DNA of 54,867 bases from positions 1-54,867 of the forward strand of contig NZ_AUBL01000030.1 of NCBI RefSeq assembly GCF_000429225.1, read 5' to 3'. The stretch is from Actinomyces dentalis DSM 19115. Its GTDB lineage: Bacteria > Actinomycetota > Actinomycetes > Actinomycetales > Actinomycetaceae. The position numbers and the translations under genes are program-made. Shown one piece after another: positions 42,417 to 51,327 of this stretch (position 1 is its first letter; every line of letters starts with the position of its first letter). Below the pieces are notes generated by a model. That model made no database searches. It was not told the origin of the DNA and saw nothing but the letters and a program-made list of their open reading frames with translations.

Positions 42417-44171
42417 TCAGTCGCGGGGTCCGCCGGCGTCCCGGCGGCGCCTGGACTCCTCGCGCACCCGCGCCGTCTCCCGTCTCAGCTCGCGCAGCTG
42501 CGCCCTCTCCTCGCGCAGGTGGGCCCGGTTCTGAGCGCGCAGGACCGCTCGGCGCTGCTCGGCCTCCTCCCGGTCCAGGTGCCTCTGCCTGCGCATCTGG
42601 GCGCGCCAATGGGCGCGGTCGGCCTCGATCTGCGCCAGGCGCTCGGCCAGGTAGCGGGCCTCGGAGGCGGTCAGCCCGTGCTGGCGCACCCCCAGGTCGT
42701 GGCGCTGACGACGGCGGGCCCCGGCCCGCGCCTCCGCCGTCGGGACCGGGGGCGCGCTCGGCCCGGCCGCCCCGATCCCGGCGGCCCCGGCACCGTCGGC
42801 CGCGTCCCCGGCGCCGTCCGGGCCCGGGGCCCCGGGCCCGGACGGCGGCTCCGCAAGGCCCGCGGGGCGGCGCGGCTCGCTGGCCACGAGCGGGCCCTGC
42901 GGCGCCTCGGCGGCGTTCTCGGCCCGGCGCCCGGAGGCCTCCACCGGCCCCTGCACCACCGCCAGGGCCTCGACGGCCGGCGCGCGGTCGACGTCGGAGG
43001 ACAGGGCCAGGCCCAGGGCCGGCATGACCAGGACGCTGAGCGCGCCGGCCAGCACGAGGGTCGAGGCGAAGGGGGCGCTCATGGCGCCAGCGTCGACGGC
43101 GACCTGCGTGACGGCCACGATGATCGGCAGGGCGGTGGTGGAGTAGACGGCGATCTGCAGGGACTGGCGCACGGAGTAGGCGCGCGAGCCGTCGCGGCGC
43201 CGCTCCAGCAGGGCCGCCACCCACACCGGCAGGCCGCGCGTGAGCACCAGCAGCACGAGGAAGGCCCCCAGGTGGAGCAGGGAGGCGGCCGTCAGCTCCA
43301 GCTCGATCGCCATGCCGGAGGTGACGAAGAACAGCGGGACGAAGAACCCGTAGGCCAGCCCGTCGAGCTTCTCCTCCAGCTGGCGGTCGCCGTCGGGGAC
43401 CGCGTAGCGCAGGATGAATCCGGCCGCGAAGGCGCCCAGGACGACGTCGAGCTCGAAGACCTCCGCCAGCGTGCACAGCCCCACCAGCAGCAGGATGGTG
43501 ACGCGGATGGTGGTCTGCGCCGTCGTCGAGCCGCCCAGGTGGATCGCCTCGACCAGGCGGCGGCCCGCGCGCTGGACGCGGTCGGTGAAGCGGACGATGA
43601 GCAGGGTGATGGTCAGGAAGGCCAGGAGGATGACGAGGGACTGCCAGGTCGAGCGGGACCCCAGCAGCAGCGCCATGAGGATGATCGGGCCGACCTCGCC
43701 CACCGCCCCGTGGTTGAGGATCGCCGCGCCCACGGCGGTGGGCAGCAGGTCGCGCTCGCGCAGGATCGGCAGGATCGTGCCGATGGCGGTGGAGGTCATG
43801 GCGATGGCGATGGCGATGCCGTTGGCGGAGAGGGGGCCGCCGGTCACGCCCACCGCCGCGACCGTGGCGAAGGCCAGGACCAGGGAGCCGCCCCAGGCGA
43901 TCATGGCGTGGCGCCCGCCCGTGCCGCGCAGCTCGTTGACGTCGATCTCGTAGCCGGCCATGAGGAAGAGGAAGGCGACGCCGAGCTCCCTGAGGAAGCC
44001 GATGTCCCGGCCGATGTGGGCGATGCCGAGGGCGCCCGGGCCGATGACGACGCCGCCGAGGATGAGCAGGACGGTCTCGGGCAGCATCCGCCGCGGCACG
44101 CCCCAGGACAGCAGGGGCGCCAGCAGGGCGACCGCCACGATGCACAGCAGCGAGACGAAGGCGTGGGCCAC
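42417..44171 (-). CDS. monovalent cation/proton antiporter, CPA2-like
   Basis: Product of 584 residues from GTG 44171 with GGAAGGAG upstream. About twelve membrane segments occupy residues 1-395, including GVVIGPGALGIAHIGRDIGF, FLFLMAGYEIDVNELRG, AMTSTAIGTILPILRE and FAAGFILRYAVPDGD, characteristic of the Na+/H+ exchanger superfamily. The C-terminus has an Ala/Pro/Gly linker and a long Arg/Glu-rich coiled coil (about 495-575) instead of a TrkA-N domain. It probably exports Na+ or K+ in exchange for protons. Confidence 0.87.
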   Translation of the reverse strand: MAHAFVSLLCIVAVALLAPLLSWGVPRRMLPETVLLILGGVVIGPGALGIAHIGRDIGFLRELGVAFLFLMAGYEIDVNELRGTGGRHAMIAWGGSLVLAFATVAAVGVTGGPLSANGIAIAIAMTSTAIGTILPILRERDLLPTAVGAAILNHGAVGEVGPIILMALLLGSRSTWQSLVILLAFLTITLLIVRFTDRVQRAGRRLVEAIHLGGSTTAQTTIRVTILLLVGLCTLAEVFELDVVLGAFAAGFILRYAVPDGDRQLEEKLDGLAYGFFVPLFFVTSGMAIELELTAASLLHLGAFLVLLVLTRGLPVWVAALLERRRDGSRAYSVRQSLQIAVYSTTALPIIVAVTQVAVDAGAMSAPFASTLVLAGALSVLVMPALGLALSSDVDRAPAVEALAVVQGPVEASGRRAENAAEAPQGPLVASEPRRPAGLAEPPSGPGAPGPDGAGDAADGAGAAGIGAAGPSAPPVPTAEARAGARRRQRHDLGVRQHGLTASEARYLAERLAQIEADRAHWRAQMRRQRHLDREEAEQRRAVLRAQNRAHLREERAQLRELRRETARVREESRRRRDAGGPRD

Positions 44172-44231
44172 GCGGACTCCTTCCGGACGGGTGAAGTTCG
44201 CGGGGGAGCCTACCGGGGCGACGACGGCCCG

Positions 44232-45494
44232 CTAGAATTTCTCCAGGGACAGGTTCTTGCCCGATATCGTCAGCGCCAGCCCCTTGTCGGCGACGGCGAC
44301 GGTGTTCAGCGCCGCGCCCGCGGGCAGGACCTCCGGACCGATGGTGATATCGGGTATCTCCATGCCCAGGACCTTGAGGATCTGGGAGGAGGCGGACTCG
44401 TCGTCCAGATCGAATTCGACGCCCCGGATGGTCACCCTGGTCGCGGACAGGAGGAGTCCGCCGTCGGCCGTGAGACTGGGTTCCAGGACCAGGCTCGTGC
44501 CGGAGCCCAGGATCGGCGAGGTGGCGACCATGGCGCCGGGGGAGTCCGCCGAGCCGCGGGTCTGGGGCTGGACGGTCAGGTCCGGCGGCAGGCGGGGCAC
44601 GCGGGCCCTGACAATGGCGGATATCTCCGACCAGGCGACGGTGCCGGTCACGGCGACGGCGTCGATGGTGTGCGGCCGGGTGAGGGAGACGCCCGTGAGG
44701 GTGGCGTTCAGGTCGCTGAGGGTCACGCTGGTCGAAGTGGCGCCGTCCCCGGTCGACGCGGCCCGCGTCAGGGTGAGGGAGTCGGCATCGATGGTCAGGA
44801 CGTTGAGCCTGGATCCCATGACCTGGGGCAGGACGAGGCCGTCGGCGGAGATCGTGGCGTCCGCCGACAGGCCCGGCAGGGCCGAGCGGATCACGGCCTC
44901 GATCCGGGAGCGGGCGTAGAGCTCCGCGCCCACGGCCGCGGCGGCCAGGACGAGGACGACGACGACCGCCACGAGCGCCCCGATCCTGCCCCGCCGCCGC
45001 GGGCGGCGGGCCCGGGCGCCGTCGCGGGCGTCCGGCGGACGGGACTCGCGCAGGGCGCCGACGTCCAGGACGGAGATCTTGGACGCCTCCGGCATCGGCA
45101 GGGGCTCGGTGGCGGCGGGTTCGGACTCCGGGGCGGGTTCGGACGCCGGGGCCGGCTCAGGTTCGGGTTCGGACGCCGGGGCCGGCTCAGGTTCGGGTTC
45201 GGACGCCGGGGCCGGTCCGGGGCCGACGACGATCACGGCGGCGGGTTCGGACGCCATCGCGGGGGTGGCGGCGGATCCGGACTGGGGCGCCGGGGCGGGC
45301 TCGGCGGCGACCGGCCCGGGCCCGGGTTCGAGCGCCGGGACCGGCCCGGGCCCGGGTTCGAGCGCCGGGACCGGCCCGGGCCCGGGTTCGAGCGCCGGGG
45401 CGGGCGACGGGCCCGGCCCGGGCCCGTCCTCGTGCACAGCGGGCAGCTCCTCCGTCGGCTGGTTCAACGCGTCGTCCTGACGATCTGCGCTCAT
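44232..45494 (-). CDS. DUF2993 (LmeA-type) membrane-anchored protein
   Basis: Product of 420 residues. A Pro/Glu/Ala-rich cytoplasmic N-terminus with 30-bp DNA repeats (EPGPGPVPAL three times; SEPEPEPAPA twice) is followed by one membrane helix (GALVAVVVVLVLAAAAVGAE, about 167-190). The extracytoplasmic DUF2993 domain then carries ARSRIEAVIRSALPG and alternating beta strands. The family includes LmeA, a mannosyltransfer-related lipid-binding protein of mycobacteria. It starts three bases after the FHA gene and is last in the operon. Confidence 0.8.
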   Translation of the reverse strand: MSADRQDDALNQPTEELPAVHEDGPGPGPSPAPALEPGPGPVPALEPGPGPVPALEPGPGPVAAEPAPAPQSGSAATPAMASEPAAVIVVGPGPAPASEPEPEPAPASEPEPEPAPASEPAPESEPAATEPLPMPEASKISVLDVGALRESRPPDARDGARARRPRRRGRIGALVAVVVVLVLAAAAVGAELYARSRIEAVIRSALPGLSADATISADGLVLPQVMGSRLNVLTIDADSLTLTRAASTGDGATSTSVTLSDLNATLTGVSLTRPHTIDAVAVTGTVAWSEISAIVRARVPRLPPDLTVQPQTRGSADSPGAMVATSPILGSGTSLVLEPSLTADGGLLLSATRVTIRGVEFDLDDESASSQILKVLGMEIPDITIGPEVLPAGAALNTVAVADKGLALTISGKNLSLEKF

Positions 45495-45497
45495 TGC

Positions 45498-46310
45498 TCA
45501 GGCCCTGCGCTCGCGGGACCGGTCGGCCACGGAGGCGGTGTTCTCCTGGCGACTGGCCTGATTGGCCGCATGCTCCTCGTCGAGCATGGGCAGGTCCTCG
45601 GCGGTCACCATGAGAGTTGACACGGCGTGCTCCACCAGGGCGGTGCGGCGGTTGGAGGCGGCGCCCTCGGCGCGTCCGCCGCGCAACCCGCGCACGCCGA
45701 CGCGGTCGAGCTTCTCGCAGACGTTGTCGAGCTTGCGATTGAACTTGGTCAGGGGCCAGCCCAGGCGCGCGGCCGCGGAGGAGGAGGACGGGATCTCCGC
45801 GGCGCCGGTGCCGGCGCGCTTGAGAACGGGCTCGGCCAGGGCCAGGACCAGGAGGAGCTGCGAGCGCGTCATGGGGGTCACCCCGATCGTGGTCTTGCCG
45901 GTCGTCTGGCCGTTGCCCTCGATGCCGGTGAAGTGGTCCTCACCGGCGGTGATGAGATCAATCTCATAGGTGGTGGGGCCGGCTGAGAAGGTGAGGATGA
46001 CCCGCGGGAAGACCAGGGGCATGCGGGCGCCGGGGGCCAGACGGGACTGGACCAGCCCGTCGCCGTCGGTCAGGGTGGCGGACAGGCGCGAGCCCTCGTT
46101 GGAGATCCACCACAGGTCGTTGTCCCTCGTGAAGACGAGGAAGCGCCGGTGCAGGTAGGGATTGTCATCGATGTCGAGGTCGCCGCCGCGGCCGATGACG
46201 AAACTGGATCCGGCGTGGACGCGGTAGACCTCCCCCGAGAAGTCGAGTACGAGCTCGTCGGGGTTGTCCGGGTCTACCTCGGGGAGCATGGTCCAGGTCA
46301 TATCGCTCAT
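45498..46310 (-). CDS. FHA-domain protein with C-terminal helical region
   Basis: Product of 270 residues behind AAGGAGTCCCC. The FHA-like part (about 25-110) has FVIGRGGDLDIDDNPYLHRR and WWISNEGSRL. The second half has MTRSQLLLVLALAEPVLKR and LGWPLTKFNRKLDNVCEKL, a winged-helix-like region found in related actinobacterial proteins. FHA domains bind phosphothreonine, so it should read Ser/Thr kinase signals that the PP2C enzyme of the same operon erases. Confidence 0.82.
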   Translation of the reverse strand: MSDMTWTMLPEVDPDNPDELVLDFSGEVYRVHAGSSFVIGRGGDLDIDDNPYLHRRFLVFTRDNDLWWISNEGSRLSATLTDGDGLVQSRLAPGARMPLVFPRVILTFSAGPTTYEIDLITAGEDHFTGIEGNGQTTGKTTIGVTPMTRSQLLLVLALAEPVLKRAGTGAAEIPSSSSAAARLGWPLTKFNRKLDNVCEKLDRVGVRGLRGGRAEGAASNRRTALVEHAVSTLMVTAEDLPMLDEEHAANQASRQENTASVADRSRERRA

Positions 46311-46354
46311 GGGGACTCCTTCATCAGGTGGGTTCGGGGCCTTCGCAGAAGGAC

Positions 46355-47527
46355 CTACAGCGGTGGGTCGATCCGGAGGGTGACGCCGTCGCCCACGTCC
46401 AGCAAGTCTCCCACGAATAAGGGAGTCGGAAGCGAGGTCGCCAGCAGGACCGGGGACATTCCGGGACGGGCGAGCACGGTGCCGTTATTCGAACCGAGGT
46501 CGAGGGCCAGCACGCTCCAGCCGGCCGTCGTCACCTGCAGGTGGGAGCGGGAGACCGTCTGGGTGGGGCTGGGGACCTGCACCAGGGACGTGCCCGGGGC
46601 GCAGCCGGGGCGGGCCCTGGGGGCCCGGCCGATGATGATCTCGCCGCGCACCGGCACCGACCACCCGGTGGACAGGACCAGGGTCGCCAGGACCGGCAAC
46701 GGCACCTGGCGCCGCTCGCCGGTCAGGGGCGCGCTGCAGCTCAGGCATCCGGGGGCGTCGGGCGGGTTGACGTGGCCGGCCGCGCAGACGGAGGCCCACA
46801 CGAGGGGCACCACGCTCTGCGGGGCGGACATGGCGCCGGCGTCCTGCGAGCGCGCGAAGGTCATGTACCCGGCGGTGGGCGCCGACGCGCCGGAGGCCGA
46901 TGCGCCGGAGGAGATCACCTCGGTGGGGGCCGGCCGGTGCTGATCGGCCCACGGGGGGCGGCGCGGCGGCCGCGCGGACTCGGCGGGCGAGGACGGACGA
47001 CGGGACGCCGCCCCGGGCGTCGCGGCGCCCGGGCGCCGGCGCCGCCGCCCGGAGCCGGGCTCGGGCTCGGGGTAGGCGGGCGAGGACGACGACGGCGGCG
47101 GGGTCGCGGGTTCCGAGGAGGGGACCCACACGCCGGTGGTGGCGGCGCTCGCGCGCGCCTCGTCCTCCTCGGACCAGGTGATCGTCTCGGGCGACTCCTC
47201 GACCCGGTCCGACGCGTTCGGGGCCTCCTGCGGGGCGTCGGCGGTGGAGGCGGAGGCGTACATGACGGCGGCGGCCCAGGCGCCCGCCTCGGCGTCGGCG
47301 CGCAGCGGGCCGGCTGGCCCGGGATCGTCCTCGGCGTCGGCGCGCAGCGGGGCGGTCGGCCCGGGATCGCTGTTCCGGACGACGCCGTCCCGGGCGCCGT
47401 CGGCGCCGTCGGCCCCCTCCAGCAGCTCCCGCAGCCGCGCGACGAGGTCCGCGGGGGCGTCGGCCCGCAGCTGCGCGACGCCGTAGCGCCCGCGCAGCTC
47501 GATGATCCCGGAGCTCACCCCGATCAC
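46355..47527 (-). CDS. FHA-domain protein with zinc-ribbon-like motif
   Basis: Product of 390 residues from GTG 47527, whose sequence overlaps the PP2C stop (GTGA). A disordered Pro/Ala/Ser-rich region precedes a Cys-rich motif (CAAGHVNPPDAPGCLSC, about 255-275) and a C-terminal FHA domain with IIIGRAPRARPG, SRSHLQVTT and DLGSNNGTVL, the canonical FHA signature. It is probably a phosphothreonine-binding adaptor. Confidence 0.85.
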   Translation of the reverse strand: MIGVSSGIIELRGRYGVAQLRADAPADLVARLRELLEGADGADGARDGVVRNSDPGPTAPLRADAEDDPGPAGPLRADAEAGAWAAAVMYASASTADAPQEAPNASDRVEESPETITWSEEDEARASAATTGVWVPSSEPATPPPSSSSPAYPEPEPGSGRRRRRPGAATPGAASRRPSSPAESARPPRRPPWADQHRPAPTEVISSGASASGASAPTAGYMTFARSQDAGAMSAPQSVVPLVWASVCAAGHVNPPDAPGCLSCSAPLTGERRQVPLPVLATLVLSTGWSVPVRGEIIIGRAPRARPGCAPGTSLVQVPSPTQTVSRSHLQVTTAGWSVLALDLGSNNGTVLARPGMSPVLLATSLPTPLFVGDLLDVGDGVTLRIDPPL

Positions 47528-48321
47528 GTGCCCTCCCGGGCGGGCATGTCGACGACGAGGGCCGTCGCATTGTCGTGCCCGCCGGCCTCCAGGGCCGCGG
47601 CGACGCACATCTCGGCAGCGCGCTGCGGCGACAGGCCCGCGCCCAGCACCGTGGCCAGGGCCTCGTCGTCGAGCTCGTCGCTCAGGCCGTCGGAGCACAC
47701 GAGGATGCGGTCCCCGCCGCGCACGGGCAGCAGGTGGGTGTCGGGCACGCCCGCGTCGTTGATGCCGCCGCCCAGGGCCCGGGTGACGACATTGCGCCGC
47801 GGATCGGTGCGGGCCTCCAGCGGGGTGAGGCGGTGGGCGTCGATGAGGGCCTGGACGTGGGAGTGGTCCTTGGTGACCTGCTCGAGCAGGCCCTCGCGCA
47901 GCAGGTAGACGCGGGCGTCGCCGATATTGAAGGCGATCCAGGTCGGCCCCTCGGCGAGGTCGGCCAGGACCACCCCGGCGACCGTGGCCCCGGGCCGGTA
48001 CAGGGCGTGGGAGGGGATGGCGGTGACGGCGGCGGCCGCGGCGCGCACGGTGTCGACGACGGTGTCGACGTCGGTCACGCGCGTGGAGGTCAGCGACCCG
48101 AGCGCCCCGAGGGCGGCGCGGGTGGCCGAGCGCCCGGCGGCGTGCCCGCCCATGCCGTCGACGACGATGAAGGCGGGGGCGGTGGCGAGGTAGCCGTCCT
48201 CGTTGACCGAGCGCAGACGGCCGACGTCGGTCGCCGCCCCGAATCTGGGAACGGGCACGACGCACGGCGCCGAAGGAGCATTCATGGTGGCTGCCCCGAC
48301 GGCGTCGTGCGACTCGATCAT
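47524..48321 (-). CDS. PP2C-family Ser/Thr phosphatase
   Basis: Product of 265 residues from ATG 48321 with GAGGGAGAATCG upstream. The motifs are in order: ATDVGRLRSVNEDGYL, FIVVDGMGGHAAG, FNIGDARVYLL, ILVCSDGLSDELDDE and GGHDNATALVVDM. All metal-binding aspartates are present. It removes phosphate from Ser/Thr and heads the PP2C-FHA-FHA-DUF2993 operon. No protein kinase gene lies within the window. Confidence 0.92.
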   Translation of the reverse strand: MIESHDAVGAATMNAPSAPCVVPVPRFGAATDVGRLRSVNEDGYLATAPAFIVVDGMGGHAAGRSATRAALGALGSLTSTRVTDVDTVVDTVRAAAAAVTAIPSHALYRPGATVAGVVLADLAEGPTWIAFNIGDARVYLLREGLLEQVTKDHSHVQALIDAHRLTPLEARTDPRRNVVTRALGGGINDAGVPDTHLLPVRGGDRILVCSDGLSDELDDEALATVLGAGLSPQRAAEMCVAAALEAGGHDNATALVVDMPAREGT

Positions 48322-48725
48322 CGATTCTCCCTCGCGTCCATGGTCGGCGCCCCAGCCCCCGCCGCACGGTGCGGGAGGGCTCGAACCGGCTCCACCGACG
48401 ATACCGGCCCGGGGCGTCATCGGAGTGTAGCCCCGCCCCGCCGACCGGCCCGGACGAGGGGAAGAAGTACCCGCCGACCGGCCGGAGAGCCGGGGAGCCG
48501 GGCGATCGGACGGCCGGGGAGCCGGGCGTCGGTCGATCGGCCGATCGGTGACGCTCGCGCCACGACCGCCACACCAACGGCCCAGGCGCAAGGGGCGGGG
48601 CCTCGGGTAGGCTCTCGGCAGTCGGTACCCGCCGACACCCGCGCACGACCATTCGCGTCAAGGGCACCGGAGAAACCGGGCGCCCCGTTTGCCTGCGTCG
48701 GGTACCACTCTCCGGAGGACTCAGC
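48322..48725. other. divergent intergenic region without a gene
   Basis: About 400 bases between the divergent PP2C and LRV-type genes. It holds GC-rich short repeats (GAGCCGGG three times near 48487-48525) and the palindrome CGATCGGCCGATCG (48534-48547). GGAGGAC at 48715-48721 is the ribosome binding site of the next gene. No ORF is convincing. Confidence 0.6.
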
Positions 48726-49931
48726 ATGTCTCAGGCTCAGGACGACCTTGTCGCACGGGCGACGGACCCCAATGCCGAGCTCACCACCCTGCACGAGCTC
48801 GCCCAGAACTACCCCGGTCTGCGCCCGTACATCGCCGCCAACCCCCGCACCTACCCGGATCTGCTGAACTGGTTGGGGACGCTGGGCGACCCCGCCGTCG
48901 ACGCCGCGCTCGCGGCCCGCACCCAGGCGCAGATGAACGGCACGCTCACCGCGGCGGCCACCCAGGCGCCCCCCGGCGACCAGCCCGCCACCGAGGAGAT
49001 GAAGACCTTCGCCGTCCCCGTCTCCGCGTCCTCGGCCCAGGGCGACACGGCGCCCCTGCAGAGCGTGCCGGCGGAGGCCCAGACGCAGTACCAGACCCAG
49101 TCCCCCTTCCAGGTCCAGTCCGCCGAGCCCCAGTACCAGACGCAGTACCAGGCCCAGCCCGCCTACCAGCCCCAGCCCGCCCAGCCCCAGTACCAGGCTC
49201 AGCCCGCCTACCAGGCCCAGCCCGCCCAGCAGGCCTGGAGCGCCCCGGCCGATCAAGGCGTGTTCGGCGTCGGCGAGGACGAGCCGGAGGAGGCCTCGCG
49301 CTCGGGCATCTGGCTGTGGATCCTGGCGGCCATCGCCCTCGTGCTCGTCGTCGCCCTCATCGTCTGGTGGTTCGCCGTGATGAACGACAAAGACGGCGAC
49401 GACGAGGCCGGCGCCGGGTCGAAGACCTCGGACAAGACCTCGACCGCGCCCCAGACGCCGGAGGGGACGTCGAGCGCCTCCCCGTCCGCCAAGCCCAGCA
49501 AGACCCCCACACCCACACCCACTCCCACGCCCACCCCCACGCCCTCGGCGACACCCACCTTCAAGGCCCCCGCCCCCAGCAACGCCATCGAGCTGAGCGG
49601 GTTCACCACCCCGAGCGGCAATGTCAGCTGCACCCTGAGCAAGAACTCCGTCTCGTGCACGATCAACCAGCACAACACGACCGGCCCCCAGGGCAGCTGC
49701 CCGGACGCCACGGGCAAGCCCCTGACCATGGCCGTGGGCAAGAACGGGGAGGTCTCCATCAGCTGCGACACGGGCTTCTCCGCCTCCGGGGCCGTCCTGT
49801 CCTACGACGCCAGCGCCAAGAGCGACGCCTTCGCCTGCACCTCCAAGGACGACGGCGTCGAGTGCTGGAGCCAGGTCACCGGGCAGGGGTTCAAGCTCTC
49901 GCGGGACAGCCAGATCAACAAGAGCCACTGA
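48726..49931 (+). CDS. membrane protein with variant leucine-rich-repeat-type N-terminus
   Basis: Product of 401 residues. The N-terminal helical domain (DPNAELTTLHELAQNYPGLR, about 14-66) is the variant leucine-rich repeat unit seen in many actinobacterial proteins. A Gln/Pro/Tyr-rich repeat (YQAQPAYQ type, about 118-175), one membrane helix (IWLWILAAIALVLVVALIVW, about 197-216) and a Thr-Pro stalk follow. The C-terminal extracytoplasmic domain has paired Cys. It may span the membrane as a scaffold or sensor; no enzyme signature is seen. Confidence 0.75.
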   Translation: MSQAQDDLVARATDPNAELTTLHELAQNYPGLRPYIAANPRTYPDLLNWLGTLGDPAVDAALAARTQAQMNGTLTAAATQAPPGDQPATEEMKTFAVPVSASSAQGDTAPLQSVPAEAQTQYQTQSPFQVQSAEPQYQTQYQAQPAYQPQPAQPQYQAQPAYQAQPAQQAWSAPADQGVFGVGEDEPEEASRSGIWLWILAAIALVLVVALIVWWFAVMNDKDGDDEAGAGSKTSDKTSTAPQTPEGTSSASPSAKPSKTPTPTPTPTPTPTPSATPTFKAPAPSNAIELSGFTTPSGNVSCTLSKNSVSCTINQHNTTGPQGSCPDATGKPLTMAVGKNGEVSISCDTGFSASGAVLSYDASAKSDAFACTSKDDGVECWSQVTGQGFKLSRDSQINKSH

Positions 49932-49952
49932 GCGGGGAGCCCGACAGCCCAC

Positions 49953-51263
49953 ATGCCCACCGCCTACGGCCGCATTCTGCGCAGGCCGGGGGCCCTGCGC
50001 TTCTCCGCCGCGGGGCTCCTGGCCCGCTTCCCCATGTCCATGGTGGGCATCTCCACCATTCTGGCGGTCCAGGACCTGTACGGCTCCTACTCGGCGGCCG
50101 GGGCGGTCAGCGCCGCCAATATCGTCGCGACCGCCGTCGGCGCGCCCCTCCTGGCCCGCCTGGTCGACGCCCACGGGCAGGCGCGGGTCATGGCGCCGGC
50201 CCTGGTCGCCTCCAGCGCCTCGCTGCTCGCCCTGGCCGCGGCCGCCCAGCACCGCGCGGCGCCGTGGTCACTCATCGCGCTGTCCGCCCTGGCCGGCGCG
50301 CTGTCGGGGTCCATGGGCTCGCTGGTGCGCTCGCGCTGGACGGCGCTGCTGAAATCGCCCGACGACATCCACACGGCCTTCTCCCTGGAGGCGGCCCTGG
50401 ACGAGACGGCCTTCATGATCGGCCCCGTCCTGGCCACAGTCCTGTGCACGACGCCGGCGCTGCCGGTCACCAGCGGCTGGATCGCCGCCATGGCCCTGCA
50501 GACGGGCGGGGGGCTGTGGTTCCTGTCCCAGCGGGCCACCGAGCCCGCCCCGCACCCGCGCCGTCGCCGGACGGCGGACCCGGGCCGCGGCGACGGCGAG
50601 CGCGGCGCCGCCGAGCGCGCGCGGGGCCCGGCCGCCCCGGAGCCGACGCCGCACCGGCCGGTGCTGGCCCACGGCGCGGTCGTATCCATCGCCGTGATAT
50701 TCCTCACCTCCGGCGCGATGTTCGGGGCCAACGACGTCACCGTCGTCGCCTTCGCCACCGAGCTCGGTCAGAAGCCCGCCGCGGGCGCGGCCCTGGCGGC
50801 CTGGGCGGCCGGGTCCTTCCTCGCCGCCCTCGCGTACGGGTCGCGCTCGTGGGGGTGGCCGCTGTGGAAGCAGCTGGCGGCCGGGGCGCTGGCCCTGGCG
50901 CTGGGCGCCTCAACCTTCACCGTCGCCCCGAACCTCGCGGTGCTGTCGGCCCTGTACGTGCTCACCGGCCTGGCCATCGCCCCGACCATCACCAGCGGCA
51001 ACAACATCGTCCAGGTGACGGTGGCGCCCTCCCAGCTGACGGAGGGGCTGGCCTGGGTCAGCACCGCCCTCAATATCGGCGTGTCCCTGGGGTCCCTGAT
51101 CGCCGGGCGGGTCCTGGACGCCTCGGGCTCGCGCGGCGGCTACCTGCTGGTGGTCGGCTTCGCCTGGGTCGGCGCGGCGGTGACGGCGGGCAGTCTGCGG
51201 ATCCTGCGGCGCGCCCGCACCCACTCCCGCGTCCCGCTCGAGGGCCGCCCCGACGAGCGGTGA
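49953..51263 (+). CDS. MFS transporter
   Basis: Product of 436 residues with about twelve membrane segments and a charged central loop (about 195-230). The segments FSAAGLLARFPMSMVGISTI, GAVSAANIVATAVGAPLLAR and GWIAAMALQTGGGLWFLSQR are typical of small drug/sugar-efflux-type MFS proteins. The substrate is unknown. It starts 21 bases after the LRV-type gene and may be in the same transcript. Confidence 0.87.
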   Translation: MPTAYGRILRRPGALRFSAAGLLARFPMSMVGISTILAVQDLYGSYSAAGAVSAANIVATAVGAPLLARLVDAHGQARVMAPALVASSASLLALAAAAQHRAAPWSLIALSALAGALSGSMGSLVRSRWTALLKSPDDIHTAFSLEAALDETAFMIGPVLATVLCTTPALPVTSGWIAAMALQTGGGLWFLSQRATEPAPHPRRRRTADPGRGDGERGAAERARGPAAPEPTPHRPVLAHGAVVSIAVIFLTSGAMFGANDVTVVAFATELGQKPAAGAALAAWAAGSFLAALAYGSRSWGWPLWKQLAAGALALALGASTFTVAPNLAVLSALYVLTGLAIAPTITSGNNIVQVTVAPSQLTEGLAWVSTALNIGVSLGSLIAGRVLDASGSRGGYLLVVGFAWVGAAVTAGSLRILRRARTHSRVPLEGRPDER

Positions 51264-51327
51264 CGGGCGCCGCCCGCCGGCCGCACCCATCGCATTGAGA
51301 GGCGACGCTCCATTACACTCCTGGCCC

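Noticed and set aside
38588-45620. Plus-strand open frames of 1479 and 1122 codons across the SNF2 helicase, antiporter and DUF2993 genes
   Set aside because: Antisense shadows of well-supported minus-strand genes, with repetitive Gly/Arg/Val-rich translations.
51295-51327. TTG start extending the GT87 protein by 11 residues
   Set aside because: The TTG lies upstream of a TACACT -10 box that would start transcription near the GTG at 51328, and no ribosome binding site precedes it.
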